Positions 55,050-64,000 of a stretch of 64,000 nucleotides of DNA are shown here, in pieces. The stretch spans positions 1 to 64,000 of the forward strand of contig CACVBU010000749.1 of assembly GCA_902728285.1 (NCBI GenBank), written 5' to 3'. A program made the position numbers and the translations under genes. The notes below the pieces were generated by a model that was not told the origin of the DNA, ran no database searches, and was given only the letters and a program-made list of their open reading frames with translations. Positions within the stretch are counted from its first letter, which is position 1. Each line of letters opens with the position of its first letter. This stretch comes from Clytia hemisphaerica (Eukaryota > Cnidaria > Hydrozoa > Leptothecata > Clytiidae).

Positions 55050-56009
55050 TTTATATAGTTTTAATTTACTAGTTTTAGTTTCATCAAATTGAATGCTTTC
55101 TTTCCTTTATTTCACATAAATACTGGATTATTCGAAAATAATCTTGAGTGAGTGAATTCGAAATATTCAATCGATTAAAAGGAATGCAGATTGCAGCCGT
55201 TTATAATGATACTCCTTAGGAATACTCACTTCTCTAGATTAATTTATAATTACTGTAAACCTTAGACATTTACCTCAATTTTTGGAACTTATTATTATTA
55301 TTTTTTAGATATGATACGCTCTTGGATAATTAACCTGGGTGTCTACTGGAAAAAATAAGTTTGACACTATTACTAAAATGAAAAATTTAAATTTTGCTTG
55401 TTGCAAAAAAATAAATCCAGATCTAATTGTCTAGATTTAAAAATCTATTATTTTTATTTGCGATATATGAAAATATGAAAACGGTTTCATTCTACATCGT
55501 TTATTTTTTTAAATTTGTCACAAAAGTTGCAACAAATCTCTTTTTTTCAGTAGACACTCAGATTTAGGGAACTAAAGAAGTTTGTAGCACTCAGAAAAGA
55601 TATCCTCTAATCTTCTACATTTTATTTCTATCCCAAAAAGCCACAATTTTGACTCGGCAGTAACAAGTAATGAAAGTTTCTTTGAATTTTACTTTGAGTG
55701 TTCTTTCAGCACCACCATCTTGAAAGATTTCTTGAATACTTTGTGCTTTGAAACACTAAACTTATAGAAATAATTTGAATAAATAATTTGATAAACGTCT
55801 ACTTTATATTTATTTTTCTGGTTCATTTTTTAGGTAACTAACTAAAAATAAAGGGAAAGAAGTAAGATAAAACCAACAACGTGTGGTTTAACCACAAAGT
55901 GCACCTCTCGCACCTGCACACTGATTCTGAACTGGGGAGAACAGCCGCATTTGTTTGTGATTCATTTTGAGGCAATTCGCTCTACTTGGACCTGTTCCTA
56001 TAAATCAAA
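55050..56009. other. EMC2-GTF2B intergenic region
   Basis: 960 bases between two genes on the same strand. The last ~150 bases, which lead into the GTF2B start, are less AT-rich, as expected for promoter and 5' leader. No TATA box and no other gene seen. Confidence 0.5.
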
Positions 56010-56471
56010 ATGTCTTCAAGGTAAATAGTTGTAATTTTCAAATTTCAAATTGTTGAAACTATTCTTTATTGTTTAACGTCCAGATTGCTGAAGGAAATAA
56101 TATTGTCGAGAATCCTTAATTTCCGTCATTATCTATTTCTATCTTGAAGATCTGTGAAGTTCGAAATATCGTTTAATAATTGCTATCTTGTATTATACTC
56201 TTATTTCTTTTCTCACGCTAGTTAACTTTTGACTTACTACTATCAGTTCTTTTGAAATGGGCCTGTCTATATTTTTACCCATTTTTTCTATTACAAAACG
56301 TGCTTATGTTATATACTGTAATTGGATCATTTTGATTTCATTACTCATTAGACGTAGTTATGGTGGAGGTTCAAAGTTGAGCTGTCCAAACCATCCCAAT
56401 GCACATTTAGTGGAAGATCATCGAGCTGGTGACATGGTTTGTCCTGAATGTGGTCTTGTAGTTGGTGACAG
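56010..56471 (+). CDS. GTF2B: Transcription initiation factor IIB, first two coding exons
   Basis: Exon 1 (56010-56020, MSS and part of Arg) splices at AAG|GTAAAT to exon 2 (56352-56471), which ends GACAG|GTATGT. Exon 2 encodes the zinc ribbon: CPNH, 15 residues, then [11 protein letters not shown], the Cys-Cys-His-Cys set that grips the RNA polymerase II dock. [17 protein letters not shown] is close to human TFIIB. The factor bridges TBP-bound promoters and polymerase II. The following B-reader and cyclin-fold exons were not found in the remaining 7.5 kb, so the gene is cut by the window edge after a very long, repeat-filled intron. Confidence 0.92.
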
Positions 56472-57495
56472 GTATGTGTGAAAATTTTCTTAACCTATCA
56501 AAGAAATTGTGACTAACCTGTTTTCTCGTCAGTAACTCTTTATAAATCGATAGTTTTGCATCGTTGAACCATAGGAAATTTTCCTGGATTTTAATAACTA
56601 CCCTTTCGTAGGGGGAGGGTTAAATTTTTCTCGGAAAGGGGAGGACAAGCTGGGGTAATCATAGGAGACTTGCCTAGCTTAGCCACTAGTATTGAATGAT
56701 AATGATAAATAATTAACCTCAGTGTTGTTTGTTTGGTTTCTTTACCTTTACTTTCGCCAGCTTTTTTTTCAAAGACAAATTATTCTAGTCGCAAGCAATC
56801 AATGACTTTTGATGACTTACATTAATATTTAAATAGTAAAAAAATTATATTAATAACAATCACTCCTTATTTTTTCTGGAACCCCTACATCCATTAACAA
56901 TAAGGAGATTTGTTGTGCATCTCATGTAGAAATTACATGGGTGAGCGTCTAGTCCTCTTGCATAATCTCTCATGCAGATGATATTGGGCCACTCAAAGCC
57001 GTGGATAGATCTATAGTTCTCGTTCAATAAAATATTACTATCTACAAGATATTGATATGGACTTACCCTCCTGGATTTTTCGATATTGTCACTCTTAGAA
57101 TTTTTCACTTCTAGTACAAAAAAATGTCGGTTTATACCCTTGTCAAAATTCGATATTATATTGAAATAATTTGATGATAATTTGGTTCCAAAAAATCATT
57201 GAATTTTCGACATCAAGATGACTTCAGCTGGACTTAAACAAATATATACCTTTGCCTATCTAGGACTAGGCAGTTTGCGTAGAATAATACTCTATCATTA
57301 TGCTCATACTAATTTTAATGCTTGATTTTCTAAATTTTTCAATTTCTTGAATTAATTTTCAGCTTTATTCAAATTTAATTCTTACAAATAACTATTTTGT
57401 AGTGGAAATTTAATGTTATAATTTTTTTGATTTTAGCCAAAATAGGGTCGGTCCGGTCCCGTAGAACAACAAATTAAATTGGTCTCGCCTTACCG
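56472..57495. other. Start of GTF2B intron 2
   Basis: No exon recognised; AT-rich. A short G-rich patch lies at 56609-56655. Confidence 0.4.
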
Positions 57496-60400
57496 AGATT
57501 AAACATTTTTCAATATATTCAATTTATGGAGCGGACGACTGTTTGTGGATTTTGAAATCCTTTAAAGCCTGCTGATATTTCAATGTTTGGTCACACATGT
57601 GGCTCGTTCATCGGCTCGTTCATCTATTGTTTCACATTCTATTTTGATGCCATTTTGAAGCCAGATAAATAGCATAACAATAAAACTTTAGAATCTTTCG
57701 TATTTTTTAACAAGGTGCATCGGTCAACCTTCAGGGAAAATTGTGAAATTCGTATACAAATATCAATTCGCTCAAGAAACCGGTTAGCAGCAAGGATGGT
57801 ATCCATAGGCAATTGTCCATTGCCTAAATTGAATTTATTCAATATATTTGATTTATAGAACGGACAATTGTTGTGGATTCGGAACTCTTCAAAATCTTTG
57901 ATATATCGAGTCTGGCTTGCACGTCTGGCTTGACCACTGCCTCGCTGACCTTTTGTTCCAGACTCTGTTTTGATGCCATTTTAAATCAAAATAGATAGCA
58001 TATAAGGTCCTAGTCTACACAATAGAAAGCTCCAGGCTTTTAGACTTTACTCTTGGTCTATAGGCACTGCTATAGGCGGCCACTAGTAACCCCCACCGGG
58101 AATTGATTATTAATAGGTTTAAACATAATAGACAACTTTCACAAATATGTTTATCAATAGAGATTTCAAATAAAAGAATGTTCAAAATCCTGCTGATTGG
58201 CTTACGTTTCGAAACAGTCTATTCCTTCATTAAAACCTCAGTGCGCATGCGATGTATCCGCAGAATTTCAATATTCAAAACAAGAGCAGTGCTCATATCC
58301 CGAAGTGTAGGAGTTTTACGTTCGAAACGGAGAAAGATATGATGTAGCCTAATAAGGTCTCAAATAAACCTCCTGGGTTATTATTTTTTGAAAATTTTTA
58401 AAACCTCGTTCGTTTTAGAGAAATTTTTTTGGGGTGTAACGGGAACTAGTTTTGGCCTATAAATCTGTATTTCTTATAGTTAATAAGTTCTTACAGTGTA
58501 TCTTGAATAAACTAGATATCCAAAGTAGCGTCTCTCATCTGCTTGAGCAATACTTTCTCACTTACCGTTAGGTTGGACGCTTGAATTCGGCTATTAAGTG
58601 TAGCGTTTTACAGCTACAGGCAGTCGAAGTCGATAAAAGGGTCATATGTTTATGATTTTCATTATTGTTGATTCTAGGACCTTAAAATACTCTTGGAAAT
58701 ATTAAGATATAAGGAATTCGATATTCACCACAAGTGTGCTTATTTTGGTCAAGGGAGGGGTACCTAGCTTTTTAGGCGCGTGGTAGCAAAATTTTTCTGG
58801 GGTGGCCAAGCAGAGTCTCGTTCCCTTTCCAGAGGTTTTATGTTTTTGGTTCCCCCTCTCTATACATTTAATTTGCTTACAAATACAAACGAAGCACTTT
58901 TTTCTCCTTCTCTCTCTCTCTCTAAACAACTTTAATAGGTTTTTCTCCTATTACAGCAATTTCTAACAAAAAATTCGTTTGATAATAGAAAAACTAAATC
59001 ATGAACACAAAGAGTGTGCGAGCGAAACGAGCTAGCGAAATTTTGGTTGAATTTATTCAATATATTCAACCTATGGAATGGCCAATTGGCTGCGGATTTT
59101 GTAATCTTCCAAAATATGTTGTTACATCTGGATCGATAATTAGTCCATTGATGTTTTGTTCCGTACTCTATTTTGACGTCATTTTGAATCAAGATAAAAT
59201 AGCATAACAACACGAATTTAGAGTTTGGTCAACTTTCAAACTAGGTACATTTTTTTAGCTCCTGCAAAATTTCAGTTTCTGGAAACATTCACGCTCGAAA
59301 AATTGGTTAGCAGGAGAGATGAATTTCGTAAACAATTGTCCATTTCCCAAATTGAATTTATTTGATATTTAATTTAGGATATGTACAATTGTGACGGATA
59401 TTGAATTCTTCAAAATCTGCAGCTTGTTTATTTACCATCATCGGACGATTATCAAGGGTTGTCTTGTCAACATCTTAAAAATCAAGGAGATGAAATTTGG
59501 AACTGTTTCTGTTTATTGGAATGAATACTTACTTGTTCATGGAAGTTTTTACCGAATCAGCATATTCGCACTCAGAAATATGATAAACAACAAGGATGGG
59601 GTCCGTAAACAATAGATCGTTGCAAAGGTTGAATTTATTAGATATATTCAATCTATGGAACGGCCAATTGGTTGCGGAAATTCAAATTCTCAAAAATATG
59701 CTGATATTTCAATGTTTGGTCACACATCTGACTCGGTCATTGGATCATTGATCTTTTGTTCCGGACTCTATTGTGACGTCATTTTGAATCAAGATAATAG
59801 CATAACAACAATAATTTAGAGTTTTGATTTTATCATCTTTCAAACTGGATACATAAGCAACCTGCTGGGAAAATCGTTTAACTCGTATCAATTCGCTCAA
59901 GAAATCGGGTAGCAACAAGGATGAAATTCGTAAACAATTGTGTTTCCCAAATTGAATTTATTCAATATATTTAATCTGTGGAACGCACAATTGTGGCGGA
60001 TTTTTAATTCTCAATTTGTTTTATGATATGTTGTGTTTTGTTCCACATTCTATTTTGATGCCATTTTGAATCAATATAAAAATAGCATAACAACACGAAT
60101 TTAGAGTTTGGTCAACTTTCAAACTAGGTACATTTTTTTAGCTCCTACATAATTTCAGTTTCTGAAAACATTCACGCTCGAAAAATTGGTTAGCAGGAGA
60201 GATGGAGTTCGTAAACAATCGCCCATTCCCTAAATTAAATTTATTTGATATTCAATCTAGGATATGTACAATTGTGACGGATATTGAATTCTTCAAAATC
60301 TGCAGCTTGTTTATTTACTATTATCGGACGATTATCAAGGGTTGTCTTGTCAACATTGAATAATCGAGGAGATAAATTTGGAATAGTTTTTTTGTGTATT

Positions 60401-61045
60401 GCGCGAACTGTAAAACAACTAAAAATAATACTTTCTCATGGTAGTTTGCGTCGAATAACACCGGATCGACATAATCGCACTCAGAAATATGTTAAGCAAC
60501 AAGGATGGGGTCCGTAAACAATGGATCGTTGCAAAGGTTGAATTTATTCAATATATTCAATCTATGGAATGGCCAATTGGTTGCAGATTTTGAAATCTTC
60601 TAACACCTGCTGATATTTCAATGTTTGGTCACACATCTGGCTAAGTCATTGGCCTATTGATCTTTTGTTTTAGATTCTACATAAAGTACATAATATTTGA
60701 TAAAAATCCAACGATTTATCGGGTTTGCCTCATCAATATTTTAAAATCAACGAAATTAAATTTGGGATCATTTTTGTGTATTGCATGAATGAGGTCCATA
60801 AACATTTGCGTGGTTTGAAAAATAGCATGATGAATGTTTTGTTCCGGACTCCATTTTTGACGTTATTTCGAAGCCAGATAAATAGCATGACATTAAGAAA
60901 TCAGAATCTTGGTAATTTTTAACAGGTTACATCGGTCAAGCACCAGGGAAAATTGTAAAACTTTTATATAAATGTCAATTAGCTCAAGAAATTGGTTAGC
61001 AGCAAGGATGGGATCCATAAACAATTGAGTATTGCCAAGGTTAAA
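57495..61045 (+). repeat. ~300-bp tandem array with three unit types (GTF2B intron)
   Basis: The phrase TTGAATTTATTCAATATATT followed by CAATCTATGGAACGGCCAAT or variants starts repeat units near 57514, 57831, 59047, 59352, 59628, 59952, 60236 and 60541, mostly 276-324 bp apart. Three types alternate: one with GGAACGGCCAATTGG, one with AGGATATGTACAATTGTG and one with GGAACGCACAATTG. Shared internal phrases are TCTATTTTGACGTCATTTTG, AATAGCATAACAA and AGCAACAAGGATGGGGTCCG. The stretch 57900-59040 is an interruption. Short ORFs here are repeat by-products. Confidence 0.82.
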
Positions 61046-64000
61046 TTTATTACGCACGGAGCGAGCGTAAGCGAGCGGAGTGCGACTCTTTTGGCAAACG
61101 CATGCGCGTAAGCAAAATTTACAAAATTTCAATGATATGCGGGCCCTAAAAATGGAAATTCAGTTTTTTTTCACGATTTTTTTCGTCTAGCCGCTATTCC
61201 AACATGTTTAGCCTCTAGAATGGTTCAACTTTGAAAATTTCGTGAAAATTAGCGTTTTTAAGGTGGTCGTTTTTAAGGTGGTCGCTGAGATAGGATCATC
61301 TTTTTCAGGTCGATTTTTCAATTTTTGGTTTAAATCAAAGTTTGAACCTTGCTAAACAATATCCCGAAGTTTTATTTCATATAAAGAAGAGGATAGTCGA
61401 AAACTTTAGGTCTTTAGACACGTACCTGAGCAGATTTTGTGGTCCGCCCCAAACGCCCACTCCGCCGCCCGTCACGAAAATCGCAATATTAGCCCTTCTG
61501 GTTCTTGGAGCGACTCCAAATTTTTACTGTCGCTACTTAGAGCCACAAAGAACATTCCCGGAAAATTTTACACCGGTACTGTTAATAGTTCCGGATTTAT
61601 GACAGTCAAAACAAACCCGCCATCTTGAATTTTGTCAGATTTCAAGTGTGGATTTTTGGTAAAGGGAATGGCTGTTTCATGGCTTATTTTCTTGTAGTAA
61701 GTGATGGTTTGATGCTTCCTTTTTATATAAAGAGCTTCTCAAAACTCCAAGGAACATTTGTACTTGATAAACTTTCTAATTTCCTTCCCATTGAGATCAA
61801 ATTTCAGCGCCACACAATGTGTGACAGGTACGTGTAATGTTTCTTCTGTTTTCTCTCTCTCTTTAGTTATTTAATTGATTATATATTGTTTAAAACGTCC
61901 ATAACTTCTTCTTGAAGCTATCCATGCACATTTAGTTGGATTTTGATAGTCATATAGTTGATTTTGGTGTATTTCGGGGTTTTCGCAAAAGTGAAAGTGA
62001 AAGTGCTCTTTATTAGACTTGAGCGCAGGTTGTATTTCAAGTAATAGGGATAAAAATTTGCTTTGTTACAGTGAAATGTGTTACTTTAACCAATGAAAGG
62101 GTTAGGGAATACTTTTCAATCACTTTTCACCAAATTTAAGCTTTTTCGCAAGCAAAAGTAAGGTTTACGCAACTTTTTTGTATGTTTGCGGTAATCTCAG
62201 GGTTCTGCGCGACACAATAAATTTGCTGAGACATGCAAAAGAAAATGGCTTTACTTTCTTTCTTAAGGTGAAAATTGGATCAGTGCATCAAGTTCAACTG
62301 AAATCTGTCAAAAATCCCATATTGAAAGCATTTTTTCCTCTTTCTACAGCAAAAAATAGTTTTAAGGCCAGTTTACGCAAAACAGCAAAACCGGGGGTTT
62401 TCAATCTTGTGGCGGAAGAATCTCAGGATTGGCCGGTGCTATTTACTTGGAATTTTGTACACAGCTTTCTCTTAGTGCAAGGGGTGTTTTGAGTGAAACA
62501 GATTTTTCAAAAAATGTTTTGTTGATTTCAAAATTTAAAAAAACATTTTTTTGCGTTTTTACCCCCGGTTTTTGATTTTTTTTAAAAAAAAATTTCACTC
62601 AAAACACAGTAGATCAATATTGTAACATAACTGCCAAATATCAAAATCTAACTCCATCTGGTTGTTGAGATTCTTCTGCCACAAGATTTTGATATCTATT
62701 TTTAAAAATGACGTCATGACCCCCGTCTTTGAAATTTCTAACATTTTTTTCTATTTTTAGATCAAGATAATAATGAAGTATCATGATACAAAATTTCAAG
62801 AATATATCATTTATACATTTTGAGATATTTCAATTTGAATATTTTTTGACATTTTCAAAAAGTTTGTTAACGACCACCTTAAGAGAAGTCGTTGCAGTGT
62901 CAATCTTTCGCAAATTTAAAAACCCACTTTCCCTTGGAAAAAATTGACGTTTTTTGTTTTTTTGGGACCCTTGGGGCATAAGGTACCTGTTGACCGCAAA
63001 AATTTCAAAATTCGCGAATTGACCGTTGACAACATTAGGGGTAAAGGGACCCACTGACGTCACGGGTTTGGGAAAAACTTCAAAATGCGATATCTCGAGT
63101 TTGAAGAAGAGTTGAGAGGTCGTTGACCCCTCATTAGATCGAGAACTTTATGGGGAATGAGATGGGAAGGTTTATAAGGCTTGAGTAGGACTTCAAAATT
63201 TGGCTGAATTTTTAAGGCCTTAGGACGACTTTAAATAAAAATTGGTTAACATTTGGGTAAGCAGCGTGAGAAAATCAAAACAAAACAGCCGAAAAGAACT
63301 GAACTCTCGGAATAAATAATGGAAAAACGTTAAAAAAAACTATTTTTTGATGAGCTCTTACTCCATTCTTTCCAAAAAGTGAGTGAAATTAAATCTGATG
63401 AAATATATAGAAATTATTACAAAACTACTCGACACACACGTGACACGACCCATAGCAAATAAATTAAGCTATCGGCACTTCGTTCGTGAACACCAAACAG
63501 TTTTTTTATCAATGCATGCATAAAAACTTGAAATTCTTTAATACTTGTCAAGAATATTTTCCATAACAAAACGAGGGAATTTCAATGTCTTTGATTAAAC
63601 CAGGTAACGAGGGGTTTTTGTAAAAAGTCTCTTGTGTCTCTCCCAATCCTCCACAAAACTGTGTCTTTGACTTTTCAACATCAATTCTTCAACAATCAAC
63701 ACTTTTTACTTCGAAAATTCGACACGTTTACAGCTTGACGATAGTTGAAAGTTGAGAAGTTCGCCCCAATTAGTTTTTGTTGCAAAAATGTTGTTTCAGC
63801 AGACCATTCATAGCTTAAACCAGTATGCATTTTCTCATCTATGCATCAAAAGAAAAACATCGAAAAATGTTATCAATCTGATAGAGAAACGCAATAATGA
63901 AAAATTTCTTCTCAATCGAAAAAATACAATACATCTTCTTTTTCTGTGTATACTGTAATGTATAATAATTTCACATCTCTGAAAAAGCTGCTGCAATTAT
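61046..64000. other. Right-edge region, no supported exon
   Basis: Presumably still GTF2B intron. GGCGGAAGAATCTCAGG (62401) is mirrored near 62670, and AAGGTGGTCG (61260-61290) is mirrored at 62871-62881, suggesting an old inverted-repeat element of ~1.6 kb. The frame 62178-62492 overlaps one arm and shows no recognised domain. Confidence 0.4.

Noticed and set aside
57495..61045. CRISPR-like array
   Set aside because: Repeats are ~300 bp, diverged and contiguous, without short unique spacers; the genome is eukaryotic.
61625..61840. Third exon of GTF2B
   Set aside because: A GACAG|GTACGTG donor-like end resembles exon 2, but the translation lacks the expected sequence after the zinc ribbon.
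62178..62492. 104-residue plus-strand protein
   Set aside because: Overlaps an inverted-repeat arm, has no recognised domain and no splice context; probably chance.

Overview
The window looks like nuclear DNA of an early-branching animal, most likely a cnidarian and possibly a hydrozoan. It is AT-rich with short GT-AG introns, and it carries a Not-type homeobox gene, an alkylglycerol monooxygenase gene, a cadherin/EGF membrane-protein relic and many animal-type transposons. The phylum is inferred from gene content and style; no sequence search was run.

Four host genes can be supported. (1) A two-exon Not homeobox gene (+, 29805-30796) has a TATA box, an N-terminal eh1 repressor motif and a C-terminal homeodomain. 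(2) A complete 15-exon alkylglycerol monooxygenase gene (AGMO, -, 37873-31172) ends tail-to-tail with Not, only 375 bp away. (3) EMC2 (+, 54167-55045) is a single-exon, full-length subunit of the ER membrane complex. (4) The 5' end of GTF2B, encoding TFIIB (+, from 56010), carries the zinc ribbon; its later exons lie beyond the right edge. A broken cadherin-EGF-transmembrane gene lies at 10315-15290.

Most of the rest is mobile DNA, much of it nested. 0-7 kb: two inverted-repeat elements and a decayed multicopy zinc-finger gene split by a third. 10-14 kb: the cadherin relic, cut by a 543-bp element; a piggyBac-like TTAA element beside it carries an inverted second copy of the same 543-bp family. 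14.7 kb: a tRNA-derived SINE. 16.3-22.2 kb: an intact two-ORF LINE with a 1.1-kb element (6-bp duplication, tandem-repeat arms) in its 3' UTR. 23.4-28.4 kb: TA-flanked hairpin and mariner-like elements. 31-38 kb: AGMO, with introns holding G/C-tract elements and a LINE tail. 39-42.5 kb: tRNA-like composite repeats and a TAACTCGA-rich element. 42.8-49.8 kb: a larger inverted-repeat structure containing a Ty3/gypsy LTR retrotransposon with identical LTRs but frameshifted genes. 50-54 kb: hAT-like and other inverted-repeat elements and a LINE ORF1 fragment. 57.5-61 kb: a roughly 300-bp tandem array in the first large GTF2B intron.

No prokaryote-style operon, CRISPR array or defence system is present. 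The most informative new-looking material is a set of small transposon families, defined here by exact target-site duplications, whose insertions can be ordered in time.
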